A stretch of DNA of 64,000 nucleotides from Thiotrichaceae bacterium (GTDB taxonomy: Bacteria > Pseudomonadota > Gammaproteobacteria > Beggiatoales > Beggiatoaceae): assembly GCA_028688145.1 (NCBI GenBank), contig JAQTYU010000008.1, positions 89,474 to 153,473 on the forward strand. Reading direction: 5' to 3'. The notes under the pieces are model-generated. The model was not told the DNA's origin and did not search any database. It worked only from the letters and a program-made list of their open reading frames with translations. The position numbers were made by a program, and so were the translations under genes. Within the stretch, counting starts at the first letter, position 1. Every line of letters begins with the position of its first letter. This document shows, piece after piece, positions 36,654-46,064 of this stretch.

Positions 36654-37491
36654 ATACGCGCTGTTAATGCGCCTCCATCGTCCGATTGGGACGTATTTAT
36701 TGTTACACCCCACTTTGTGGGCGGTTTGGATTGCGGGCGCGGGAAAACCGCGTTGGGACATCGTGCTGATTTTCAGCCTAGGCGTATTGTTAATGCGCTC
36801 GGCGGGCTGTGTGATTAATGATTTTGCCGACCGTAAAATTGACCCGCAGGTACGCCGCACCAAAGATCGCCCTTTAGCCGCAGGACGAGTCAGCAGCCGC
36901 GAAGCTTTAATTTTATTTGCGGTGCTGTGCCTAATTTCCTTCGGCTTGGTGTTATTACTGAATGGGCTGACAATTTTGCTATCTTTTATCGCACTTGCCT
37001 TGGCGAGTTTGTACCCGTTTATGAAGCGTTATACGCATTTTCCCCAAGTGTATTTGGGCGCGGCATTTGGCTGGGGGATTCCGATGGCGTTTGCCGCGCA
37101 ATTGAACACCGTGCCGCCTATCGCATGGGCTTTATTTGCCGCTAATCTGACATGGACAGTCGCTTACGATACCTTATACGCCATGGTGGATCGTGAAGAC
37201 GATTTGAAAATTGGGGTGAAATCGACGGCGGTGTTCTTTGGGAAAGCCGATAAAATCAGTGTGGCGGCGTTACAGCTCATCACCTTCATTATTTTGTGGG
37301 CGGTCGGCTACTCACTAAACTTTTCAATAATTTACGATCTGGGTTTACTGATTGGGATTATTTTATCAATTTACCAGCAATGGCTGATTAAAGATCGTGA
37401 GCCTGCGCGATGTTTTCAGGCGTTTCTGAATAATCATTGGGTAGGTTTAGCTATATTTTTGGGAATTTTTGGCGCGTACAGCACAGTTTAA
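36637..37491 (+). CDS. ubiA: 4-hydroxybenzoate octaprenyltransferase
   Basis: This membrane enzyme prenylates 4-hydroxybenzoate in ubiquinone synthesis. It has the two Asp-rich motifs NDFADRKIDPQVRRTKDRPL and YAMVDREDDLKIGVKS, and eight to nine hydrophobic helices across 284 aa. The N-terminal LLMRLHRPIGTYLLLHPTLWA is typical of UbiA rather than the HAD-fused UbiA protein at 22282. It overlaps ubiC. Confidence 0.96.
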   Translation: MQRLREYALLMRLHRPIGTYLLLHPTLWAVWIAGAGKPRWDIVLIFSLGVLLMRSAGCVINDFADRKIDPQVRRTKDRPLAAGRVSSREALILFAVLCLISFGLVLLLNGLTILLSFIALALASLYPFMKRYTHFPQVYLGAAFGWGIPMAFAAQLNTVPPIAWALFAANLTWTVAYDTLYAMVDREDDLKIGVKSTAVFFGKADKISVAALQLITFIILWAVGYSLNFSIIYDLGLLIGIILSIYQQWLIKDREPARCFQAFLNNHWVGLAIFLGIFGAYSTV

Positions 37492-37686
37492 TGTTTTATT
37501 TTCATAATTAAAAAATTCGTGAAAAATTTACTGAAAATCAAGAAATTATCCAATACATTACTATAAATATGTGTTATGGTAGATAGCATACTTAAACGGC
37601 AAATTTCTTTAAGTATTTTCTTGATTTAGAGTAAAAAACCCAGAATAACACTCTACACAAATTCTCAGCACAATAGGTCTATCAAC

Positions 37687-37830
37687 ATGAAACAATTTGT
37701 TAAAATAATCCTGATTGCAGGTTTAGGCCTTAGTCTTACCTATTTAGCAGGCTGCGGTACCATGGCTGGCATCGGTAAAGATGTCAAATCTGCGGGCAAA
37801 ACCATCGAAAATGGCGCAGAACAACCCTAA
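37687..37830 (+). CDS. ecnB: Entericidin A/B-like lipoprotein (47 aa)
   Basis: A lipoprotein signal (MKQFVKIILIAGLGLSLTYL) is followed by lipobox LAGC and the conserved entericidin tail GTMAGIGKDVKSAGKTIENG. Entericidins are small membrane lipoproteins, EcnB being associated with stationary-phase lysis; an antidote partner (EcnA) is not seen here. A perfect stem terminator follows after about 20 nt, showing it is a discrete single-gene transcript. Confidence 0.9.
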   Translation: MKQFVKIILIAGLGLSLTYLAGCGTMAGIGKDVKSAGKTIENGAEQP

Positions 37831-37850
37831 CGTCTTAGCTTATTTTTAAA

Positions 37851-37895
37851 CAAAACCCCTCAAGAAATAAATTTCTTGAGGGGTTTTGTTTTTGG
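37851..37895 (+). terminator. Intrinsic terminator of the entericidin gene
   Basis: An 18-bp perfect stem (37851-37868 with 37871-37888, core ACCCCTCAAGAAAT) is followed by TTTTTT. Confidence 0.92.
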
Positions 37896-37942
37896 GGCGT
37901 GAATTGGAAAATGCTAGCCTGTATGAAACAGCGGGAAAAGTA

Positions 37943-38190
37943 GTAGGGTGGAATAGCGTAGCGTATTCCACCATGAAGCGTGATACTTGTCTCGTTCCAA
38001 CGCTCCAGCGTTGGAATGACTACCTCGTCGCTCCAGCGGCGAGGATTTTACAGGCTTCTACCGTACAATCAGGGTCTTATCGATTTAACTGCGTCATACC
38101 TAGAGTTATCACGTTTCTTGGTGGAATACGCTACGCTATTCCACCCTACGACTGCTAAATTTTCTACTCTTCCTTATCCCGAACTCAGGT
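37943..38190. repeat. Second copy of the family A MITE-like element
   Basis: It shares with 13046-13285 the interior CGTCGCTCCAGCGGCGAGG block, the GTCATACCTAGAGTTATCAC stretch and the right end CTTATCCCGAACTCAGGT. Unlike that copy it has a 30-bp perfect inverted pair (37943-37972 and 38120-38149) built from the TAGCGTAGCG palindrome, and lacks the left terminal repeat. It ends 6 nt from the hlyD-like stop codon. Confidence 0.8.
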
Positions 38191-38195
38191 TAATA

Positions 38196-39485
38196 TTAAC
38201 GTTCTCGCAACGCCTGATCATGCGCTTTTTTGATAGGTTTCAACAAATAATCTAATAAACTCTTTTTCCCCGTGAGAATGTCCACGCTGGCGGTCATGCC
38301 CGACATAATCGGCAGGGGTTTATCTTCCGCACCTAAATATTTGCGTTCCGTGCGCACCCGAATCAAGAAAAACGACTCGCCGCGTTCATTAGTAATCGAG
38401 TCCGCGCTGATATGTTCCAAATGTGCTGGCAAACCGCCAAAAATCGAAAAATCATAAGCGGTTAATTTCACCATTGCGGGCTGATTGGGATGTAAAAAAG
38501 CAATGTCTGCGGGTCGAATTTGTGCTTCAATCAGGAGCTTATCTTCTAAAGGCACGATTTCAATTAAATCCATACCCGGTTGCACCACGCCGCCGACGGT
38601 GGTCACTTTGACCTGTTTAATCGTGCCACGCACAGGAGAACGCACCGCAGTACGGGTTACGCGATCTTCCAAGGCAAAATTAGACTGGGTGATTCGCGAT
38701 AATTCCGCTTTATTATCATTCAGTTCTGAAATCGCATTGGTGCGAAAATTCACGCCTAATTCTTCCATTTTACGTTCGGTTTCCGAAACTGAAGATTCAG
38801 CACGCGGAATGCTTAAACGGGTGCCATCTAAACCCCCTTTTAACTCAGAAACTTGGCGTTGCAAGCGCAATAACTCCACTTCCGAAGCCAGCCCTTTTTT
38901 TACCAAAGGTTCGGTTAAACGCAATTCTTTCAGCACTAATTCATAACTGCGTTGCAATTGCCCGACTTTAGAGCGTAACTCTCCAATTTCGTGCTGCTTT
39001 TGATTTTTTTGTTGCTGCAAGATATTCAGCGTGGCTTGTACTTCTTTCTGGCGCGATTGGGCGAGCGAAAATTCATTTTGAAAAACATCGCGTTGTTCAG
39101 CAGGCAGGTCTTTGGGAATTTGGAAGGCGACCCCTTGCGATTCTGCGGTGAGGCGAGCGATTTTTGCTTGTAAGCCTTGCGCCTTAACTTGGCTTTCTCG
39201 GAAAGATGAGGCAAAACGAGTGTCGTCAATGCGCAATAAAATCTGTCCTTGATCAACCACATCGCCCGCTTTTACTAATAATTCCGAGACAATGCCGCCT
39301 TCTAAATTCTGTACCACTTGGACATGAGTGGAAGGAATCACTTTACCCACGCCGCGCGTCACTTCGTCAAGCATGGCATAATTCGCCCAAATGCCTGCGA
39401 CGATAAAAAATAGCAGGCTAAACCAGATGATTAAGTGTCCAAAAATTGCACGATCTTGTTGAATTAAAACTTGATATTCACGCAT
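38196..39485 (-). CDS. HlyD-family type I secretion periplasmic adaptor (429 aa)
   Basis: One N-terminal membrane helix (about 20-42) is followed by a biotinyl-lipoyl-like segment (VIPSTHVQVVQNLEGGIVSELLVKAGDVV), a long coiled-coil hairpin (about 85-260) and a beta-barrel (KVTTVGGVVQPGMDLIEIVP). It closes with the family motif PIMSGMTASVDILTGKKSLLDYLLKPI. Such adaptors bridge an ABC exporter and TolC for large adhesins or RTX proteins. No ABC transporter or TolC is in the window. Its ATG overlaps the stop of the GGDEF-EAL gene (TAATG), so synthesis is coupled to c-di-GMP signalling genes. Confidence 0.9.
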   Translation of the reverse strand: MREYQVLIQQDRAIFGHLIIWFSLLFFIVAGIWANYAMLDEVTRGVGKVIPSTHVQVVQNLEGGIVSELLVKAGDVVDQGQILLRIDDTRFASSFRESQVKAQGLQAKIARLTAESQGVAFQIPKDLPAEQRDVFQNEFSLAQSRQKEVQATLNILQQQKNQKQHEIGELRSKVGQLQRSYELVLKELRLTEPLVKKGLASEVELLRLQRQVSELKGGLDGTRLSIPRAESSVSETERKMEELGVNFRTNAISELNDNKAELSRITQSNFALEDRVTRTAVRSPVRGTIKQVKVTTVGGVVQPGMDLIEIVPLEDKLLIEAQIRPADIAFLHPNQPAMVKLTAYDFSIFGGLPAHLEHISADSITNERGESFFLIRVRTERKYLGAEDKPLPIMSGMTASVDILTGKKSLLDYLLKPIKKAHDQALRER

Positions 39486-42457
39486 TAGTTTTCAGCGAGC
39501 ACCAAAGGAATTTCAGGGGCGATAAAATAGCCTTGCACGTAATCAATGCCGATTTCATCGAGTTTTTGTAAACAGGCAGCATCTTCCACCCATTCTGCAA
39601 TAATTCGTATATCTTCCAAACGCGCAATTTCATAAATGGCTTTGACCATCATAAAGGTGCTGGGGTTGGTAATATTGCCAATCAGTGCTCCATCAATTTT
39701 AATAAAATCAATGGGTAAATTGTGTAAGTAATGAAAGGCGGACATGCCTGTTCCAAAATTATCAATGGCAAAACGAAAACCTAAAGCTTTCAAGGTACGA
39801 ATAAAAGTGGCTGTCCCTGTAAAATTATTGATCAGGCTGGTTTCGCCAATTTCAAAGCAAATTTTATGGGTGGGCAGTTGCATTTGGGGCGCGTGTTGTG
39901 TAATAAAATTAAGTAATTCAGGGTCTTCTAAGGAATAATAAGAAATGTTGACCGTGGCAAAATTCAGTTCATTAACCACAGATTCTGAGTGTTGAAACCA
40001 TTCAAAAATTTGTTTCACGACCCAACGATCAATCGCAGGCATTAAATTATTACGCGAGGCGTTGGAGAAAAACGCGCCCGGTTTTAGTAAAGCACGATCT
40101 TCCCCATACATCCGTAACAAAAATTCCCAGCACATACCTTGAGTTGCACGCGATCCCCGTGCTCGAATTTCTTGGGTAAAGAGAGCAAAACCTTCTTGTT
40201 GCAGGTTGTGTTTAATGAGTTTAACCCATTCGATATTGGGGTTGGGGTTGTCCACTTGATAAATATAAATCCCGTTGCCGCCTGCATTTTTCGCATGATG
40301 GCAAGCATCGCCCGCCATTGCGGCAAGGCTTTCGTAACTTAGGGACTCTTCTGGAACTAAAACCACCCCAATGCTCGCGCCGATAGTAAAGACAAAGCTT
40401 TCACGGCGGTCAATGTCTGAGGATAATTCTTCTTTGCGTTCTTTATTCGTCCACAAGAAACGATAATTGCACACATCTTCACGCAAACGATTTGCCAATT
40501 CATTGGCTTGTTCGCAGCTGGCATTTTCCATCAATAACCCAAATTCATCCCCACCCAAACGCGCAAAAGTCACGTTAAATTGAGAGTATTCTGAAATGCG
40601 TTGTTGCAACAAATACGCGACGTTTTTCAGCAATTGATCGCCTGCTTCATAACCGCAGGTATCATTGACCGTTTTAAAACGATCCAAATCCATATACATT
40701 AAGAAGTGATGCTGGTGCGCGGCAAGCTTGGGATGTTCTAATCGACTTAATAAACTGTGCGCCTGTAATTCAAAGGCAGAACGGTTGAATAAACTGGTTA
40801 ATGCGTCGTGGGTAGCTTTATGCCATAACTCTAAGATAAGATTGCGGTTTTCAGTAATATCGCGAAACACTAAAACCTGTCCCACCACATGACCATTGCG
40901 ATCTTCAATGGGGGCGCTGGTTTCTTCAATCGCAAATTTTTGGTGAGTGACACGATTCATTAAAATCGGATTGTTCACCACTTTGCAAATGAAACGCTGG
41001 GCAAAAAAGGTTAAATATTCTTCATTCGGGCGCGAAATCACCGCATCAATCGGTAAAGTCATCAAGTTTTGACTGGGTTCTTCTTCAACTAATTGAAACA
41101 CTTGCTCCAATAATTTGCCCTTGGCTTCTTCCACCGACCAGCCTGTGAGGCTGATGGCAACTTGATTTAAATATTCAACTCGCCCGTGAGTATCAGTGGT
41201 AATCACCCCTTCACCAATCGAGGCTAAGGTGATTTGCGCGCGCTCCTTTTCATCAAATAAGGCATCTTCATTGCGTTTCGCGGTCATCAAATAATGAATA
41301 CGATTTCGCAACACTGCCCAGTTCACAATCGGTTTGGAGACAAAATCAGTCACGCCAGCGCGATAGGCAGAATCTACCCATTTTGGGCTATCGAGTCCCG
41401 TTACCATGACAATGGGTACATTACGCCCGTTGGCTAAGGCACGAATCTGCTTACAGGCTTCAATGCCGTTCAACACGGGCATGTCGGCATCCATCAAAAT
41501 CAAGTCAACAGGGTTTTCTTTAAAGCTTTCCACCGCAAGCTCACCATCTTCGGCAAGCATCACGTTGTAATCCCATTCTTCCAATGCCCATTTCAAGGTC
41601 ATGCGCATCCAGGCCGAATCTTCCGCAACCAAAATATTGCCATTGAATTTACTGGGCAAGAGGGTATTAATCGCACTTTGATAGGCTTTATTCGGTAGTT
41701 TGTGCTGTTCTAAAGTCTCCCAAAAAACCACAATCGTACCAATGCCCACACTGTTGTTGCCCGATAAGGGAAACGGCACAACTATACATTCAATCACTGT
41801 TTGGGTTTGGGTGCTACGATGTACTAAGGCGGCACGGTGGCTGGTTTGGGCAAATTCTAAATTATCATGGTTAATCGTGGGGAAAGGTAAGCTAATCGGG
41901 AGGGTTGATTGCGTATCTAATAACTGGAAAACCTGTGATAAATTTTGTTGACGCGCTTCGTGGGCAAGCCAGCCTGTCAGTTGTTGCGCAATTTTACTGA
42001 GATAGAGTAAGTTCTGATGTTGATCTGTGACAATCACGCCCAAATTTTGGGCTTGCGGGTGCGTACTGGTGAACTCTTCAAATTGCTGGTTTTTCAATAA
42101 TAATTGGATATGTTGATGTAATAATTCAGGATGTAACATCGAAACTATATCGCTGGCACCCATGTAATAACTGTTTTCAATTACCTCAGGGGTCAAATGC
42201 GCCCCTGCCAAAATAATCGGGACAGTTTTTGCGGTCGGTAATTTGCGAATACTTTGGCAATACAGCGCACCTTCTTCAGAGGCAGCATTGCCACAAATCA
42301 CGACTAAATCAATAGTTTCAGTTTGAAACATATTGTCGACTCTCTCGCGATCCGTCGCAATTAAGATTTGATAAGGCTTATCACTGAGTTGTGATTTCAA
42401 GGCGTGACAGGTTGCCGTATCGGTGCTGACCAGCAGAATGCAATTCAATTTATTCAT
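39485..42457 (-). CDS. Receiver-PAS-receiver-PAS-GGDEF-EAL protein (990 aa)
   Basis: Domains: a pseudo-receiver (1-125) in which the acceptor aspartate is missing (IDLVVICGNA); a PAS-like domain (130-250); a canonical receiver (274-395) with LILMDADMPVLNG; a PAS (400-545); a GGDEF domain with intact ARLGGDEFGLL (near 637); and an EAL domain (735-985). The EAL motif reads WEFLLRM. The metal motif DDFGTG has become DNFGTG, and AEGVE is AEWVED, so phosphodiesterase activity is doubtful while cyclase activity is likely. The upstream hybrid kinase overlaps by 4 nt (ATGA), making it the obvious phosphodonor to the second receiver. Confidence 0.9.
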   Translation of the reverse strand: MNKLNCILLVSTDTATCHALKSQLSDKPYQILIATDRERVDNMFQTETIDLVVICGNAASEEGALYCQSIRKLPTAKTVPIILAGAHLTPEVIENSYYMGASDIVSMLHPELLHQHIQLLLKNQQFEEFTSTHPQAQNLGVIVTDQHQNLLYLSKIAQQLTGWLAHEARQQNLSQVFQLLDTQSTLPISLPFPTINHDNLEFAQTSHRAALVHRSTQTQTVIECIVVPFPLSGNNSVGIGTIVVFWETLEQHKLPNKAYQSAINTLLPSKFNGNILVAEDSAWMRMTLKWALEEWDYNVMLAEDGELAVESFKENPVDLILMDADMPVLNGIEACKQIRALANGRNVPIVMVTGLDSPKWVDSAYRAGVTDFVSKPIVNWAVLRNRIHYLMTAKRNEDALFDEKERAQITLASIGEGVITTDTHGRVEYLNQVAISLTGWSVEEAKGKLLEQVFQLVEEEPSQNLMTLPIDAVISRPNEEYLTFFAQRFICKVVNNPILMNRVTHQKFAIEETSAPIEDRNGHVVGQVLVFRDITENRNLILELWHKATHDALTSLFNRSAFELQAHSLLSRLEHPKLAAHQHHFLMYMDLDRFKTVNDTCGYEAGDQLLKNVAYLLQQRISEYSQFNVTFARLGGDEFGLLMENASCEQANELANRLREDVCNYRFLWTNKERKEELSSDIDRRESFVFTIGASIGVVLVPEESLSYESLAAMAGDACHHAKNAGGNGIYIYQVDNPNPNIEWVKLIKHNLQQEGFALFTQEIRARGSRATQGMCWEFLLRMYGEDRALLKPGAFFSNASRNNLMPAIDRWVVKQIFEWFQHSESVVNELNFATVNISYYSLEDPELLNFITQHAPQMQLPTHKICFEIGETSLINNFTGTATFIRTLKALGFRFAIDNFGTGMSAFHYLHNLPIDFIKIDGALIGNITNPSTFMMVKAIYEIARLEDIRIIAEWVEDAACLQKLDEIGIDYVQGYFIAPEIPLVLAEN

Positions 42458-45400
42458 ACGGATTGACCTTGTTCGACAAGCTGCATAAATTGCGCAAGGA
42501 TTTCGTCTAAATGTTGCAAGGCTTGCTGACTTTCTGCAAATTGTTGTTGTTGTGCCGCATGTTCCAATTCTTTACAAGCATTCCCCAATAAATTTGCACC
42601 AATTTGTAAACTCTCACCTTTCAGACGGTGGGCAGAACGCCGTAACTGTTCAAAATCCTGAGCCAACAATAAAGGGGCTAACTGGTGAATTTCCTGTTGA
42701 ATATAAGCATTAAAACCCTGTATTAATTTATCCACCGTCACTCCCGTGGCGGTAGCCAGTTCCTGCACCATGCTTTCATCCAATAAACTAGGAGTCGTGC
42801 TGGTGGTGCTGACAGTGCCCAGTGCTGGATGCGCCCAGCGTTCTAAAACTTTACGCAAGGTATGTAAACGCAAGGGTTTAGTGACATGATCATCCATACC
42901 CGCTTCTTCACTGGCAATACGATGTTCTAGCATAGCATGGGCGGTCAGTGCAACAATGGGGGTGTGATTTTTACCCTCACGTTGTTCACGTTCACGAATC
43001 GCTCGGGTCGCGCTGTAACCATCTAATACAGGCATTTCACAATCCATGAACACTAAATCATAATCCTGAACTTCCAAACGTTCTAAAGCTTGTTGTCCAT
43101 TATGAACCACATCAGCCTGATAACCGAGGTGTTGTAGCATATCGTAAATTACATCACAGTTTAAGGGACTGTCTTCTACAATCAGGATTTTTATCTGGAG
43201 TTCTGGTGTTAATTTGGCATTAGGTTCTGCCGCTGCGGTATGTTCCTCTTGCGTTGCCAAATAACTTTGGTGGCTGTGCATCAGATGAATCAAGCTGGCT
43301 CGCAATTGGGTGAGCGACAGCGGTTTATTGAGCTGGGCGACAATTCCCAACGCGGCTAATTCCCGACTCGAAAAATGTTCTTGCTGCTCGGTCAACAAAA
43401 TGACGGGGAATTTAGGCAGTTGAGCATCGGCTCGACAGGCTTGCACAAAAGTCAGTCCATTACTTTGCGGTGGAATCGCTTGATCCACAATCGCCACAAA
43501 AGGCTGACAGGGTAAATCCATCTGTTGCAAACGTTGTAAGGCGCGTTCACCATCATTTTCTGCCCATAACACTTTCATGCCCCATTGCTGGAGCTGCGGC
43601 TGCAATAATTCACTTTGCACCTTGTTACTGTCTAAAAGAATCACTTGTTGTTCACACAAGGCTTGCACGGGAGGAATCAGCGGGGAGTTTTTGGATTTTT
43701 CAAGCTGTGCATTGACCCAGAAAATACTGCCTTTGCCCTGTGTACTACGCATCCCAATGCTACCGCCCATTTTCTGCGCCAGATGTTTGGTAATCATTAA
43801 TCCTAATCCCATGCCTCCATATTGACGGGACAAACTATTATCAGCCTGACTGAACGAGCGAAATAGGCGGGCTTGCACTTCAGGGCTGATGCCAATCCCC
43901 GAATCTTGAACTTCAAAACGCAATTCGACTTTATTATTGATATCGCGCACACGGCTAATAAACAACGCAACCTCACCTTGTTGGGTGAATTTCATGGCAT
44001 TGCTGATCAAATTAGAAAGCATCTGCTGCAAACGGTGAGCGTCACCACGCAAATAAGTGGGGACGTCTGCATTTAGATGATAGGTCAATTCTAACTGTTT
44101 TTTCTCTGCGACGGCATGAAACAGTTTTAAAGTTTCATCGAGCGTGTGCCGCAGGTCGAATTCTTCATGCACAAATTGCAAGTGTCCCGATTCTAAAGAA
44201 GAAAAATCTAAAATATCATTGATGATATCTAATAGTTTTTCGGTAGACTCCTGAATAATCGAGACATAAGCATGTTGTTGTTCATCTAAGGTCGTGGATT
44301 CTAATAATTCAGTCATGCCGAAAATACCATTCATGGGAGTACGAATTTCGTGGCTCATTTTGGCAAGAAATTCGGTTTTTGCCCGATTGGCAATTTCAGC
44401 ATCGGTTTTGGCACGTTGCAGCGATTGACCTGCTTGCTCGCGTTCTAGTTCAAAAGCAATACGTTGTGCGTAAATTTCAAGCAGTAATTTTGTCCATTGC
44501 GAAGGTTCAAGTTGTTGCTGGTGCATCACTGCGATAATGCCCAGATTTTTTCCCGTGTTGGGTGACACCAAGGGGGTGACAATATAGCTTTCGATATGTA
44601 AGCGTTTGAAAATTTCTAACTCGGGATAACGTTCACTGACGTGATGAATCACTTGGGTGCTTTTTAAGTTCAAAGCTTGGGCGCAGGGGGTATTTTGCAC
44701 AGGGTAACTTAGCGTTTCGGCAAAATGATTTTGTTTCCAAAAGGCTAAAGTTTTGAGATGAGTTTGTTGGGCATTGCTGAACACCGCAATCCATGCGTAA
44801 GGCGCGTTGTAAGCTGCGGTTAAGCTGGTCAAACAGCGTTGTAATAAGGCAGTTAATTCGGGAAAAGTGCTTTGGGCTAGGGCTAAAAAAGCATCTTCCA
44901 TACGCTTGCGTTCGGTAATGTCGCTATAAGTTCCGACCACACGATACGCCTTGCCGTCTTTATCGCGTAAGGCAATACCGCGCATTAAAAACCACAGGTA
45001 ACGTCCACTTTGATGCCGTGCACGGTGCATATTTTCATACAAGGCAGTTTCGCCACGCAGGTGTTTTTGCAAATCCTGCAACATGTTTTCAAGGTCGTTG
45101 GGGTGAATATGTTGTTGCCAACTGCTGAAACGGCAATCAAAAATTGTTTCTTCAACCCCCAGCATTTGTTTCCAGCGCGAGGAGACATACATGCTGTCAT
45201 TATGCAGTTGCCAATCCCAAATTCCATCATTTGCGCCGCGCAATGCCAATTCTAAACGTTCTTCCCGTTTGTAAAGCTGCTGTTCAGAACTTTGAATGAC
45301 TTCGAGCATTTCATTGAAATCATTGCCCAAAATCCCAAGTTCATCATGGCGATCCATGTGAGTACGGACTTGTAAATTGCCCCCTCGTACTTGCTGCGCC

Positions 45401-46029
45401 ACATCGACCAAGGTTTGTAAGCCTTGCGTGAGTCCGCGCGCGATTAAAATCGCAAAAATTGTCCCTGTTAAAATCGCGAGTAGGGTATAAAACAGCCCTT
45501 TGTAAATGGCTTGGGTAATATTGTGTTGTAGTTCTTGTTGTGAAACTGAAATTCTCACCCAGCCAATGAGTTGGCTATTTTTGAAGAAAATGGGGGAGGC
45601 TAATTCTAAAATATCGGTATTGTGTAATAAAACTTTTGAGCGATGAGGGAGTTCTGACACCGTCAAACTTAAGGGATCATCGGTGTAACGTCCTAAACAA
45701 TGACAGTTGTTAATATCGCTGTGGGCAAGCACTTTTAACTCGGGAGAAAGTACCATTGCATAGCGTAAACCTGGATAATTGGTTTGTGCTTGCAAGATTT
45801 CGTGTAAACCTTCGACATCATTCGCCAATATCCATGAACTGCTGTTAATCGCCAAAGTGTAGGCAAGGGCTTGTCCGCTTTCTAAGGCTTGTTGTTGCCA
45901 AAGTTCTTTTTGCTCGTTGACCACATCAAACACAAAGATACTCATCAACACTGCGTGAATCAGTGCTATCCCTAAAATTAATTGTCGTCGAAGCGACCGA
46001 TGATAAAAACGTCGTACAAAATTGAGCAT
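42454..46029 (-). CDS. BarA-type hybrid sensor kinase with PAS, GAF, two receivers and HPt (1191 aa)
   Basis: Layout: TM1 (about 14-36), a periplasmic sensor (about 40-165), TM2 (about 172-195), HAMP, a PAS_3-type domain (255-380), GAF (390-535), HisKA with KMSHEIRTPMNG (His about 560), and a HATPase with DSGIGIS and MGLGLMITKHLA. A receiver with a reduced acidic pocket (785-905) follows, then a canonical receiver (945-1065, VFMDCEMPVLDG) and an HPt domain with SAHRLKGES (His about 1131). It can run a full phosphorelay. The preceding gene encodes a PhnD-like lipoprotein that may present the ligand to its periplasmic domain (inference). Confidence 0.93.
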   Translation of the reverse strand: MLNFVRRFYHRSLRRQLILGIALIHAVLMSIFVFDVVNEQKELWQQQALESGQALAYTLAINSSSWILANDVEGLHEILQAQTNYPGLRYAMVLSPELKVLAHSDINNCHCLGRYTDDPLSLTVSELPHRSKVLLHNTDILELASPIFFKNSQLIGWVRISVSQQELQHNITQAIYKGLFYTLLAILTGTIFAILIARGLTQGLQTLVDVAQQVRGGNLQVRTHMDRHDELGILGNDFNEMLEVIQSSEQQLYKREERLELALRGANDGIWDWQLHNDSMYVSSRWKQMLGVEETIFDCRFSSWQQHIHPNDLENMLQDLQKHLRGETALYENMHRARHQSGRYLWFLMRGIALRDKDGKAYRVVGTYSDITERKRMEDAFLALAQSTFPELTALLQRCLTSLTAAYNAPYAWIAVFSNAQQTHLKTLAFWKQNHFAETLSYPVQNTPCAQALNLKSTQVIHHVSERYPELEIFKRLHIESYIVTPLVSPNTGKNLGIIAVMHQQQLEPSQWTKLLLEIYAQRIAFELEREQAGQSLQRAKTDAEIANRAKTEFLAKMSHEIRTPMNGIFGMTELLESTTLDEQQHAYVSIIQESTEKLLDIINDILDFSSLESGHLQFVHEEFDLRHTLDETLKLFHAVAEKKQLELTYHLNADVPTYLRGDAHRLQQMLSNLISNAMKFTQQGEVALFISRVRDINNKVELRFEVQDSGIGISPEVQARLFRSFSQADNSLSRQYGGMGLGLMITKHLAQKMGGSIGMRSTQGKGSIFWVNAQLEKSKNSPLIPPVQALCEQQVILLDSNKVQSELLQPQLQQWGMKVLWAENDGERALQRLQQMDLPCQPFVAIVDQAIPPQSNGLTFVQACRADAQLPKFPVILLTEQQEHFSSRELAALGIVAQLNKPLSLTQLRASLIHLMHSHQSYLATQEEHTAAAEPNAKLTPELQIKILIVEDSPLNCDVIYDMLQHLGYQADVVHNGQQALERLEVQDYDLVFMDCEMPVLDGYSATRAIREREQREGKNHTPIVALTAHAMLEHRIASEEAGMDDHVTKPLRLHTLRKVLERWAHPALGTVSTTSTTPSLLDESMVQELATATGVTVDKLIQGFNAYIQQEIHQLAPLLLAQDFEQLRRSAHRLKGESLQIGANLLGNACKELEHAAQQQQFAESQQALQHLDEILAQFMQLVEQGQSV

Positions 46030-46064
46030 GGTGATTGTGGGTTACAAAGGGGGCTGTGGAATCA

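Noticed and set aside
37687..37830. Toxin-antitoxin lysis module based on the entericidin-like peptide
   Set aside because: No antidote partner is present and the sequence is the common stand-alone lipoprotein type.
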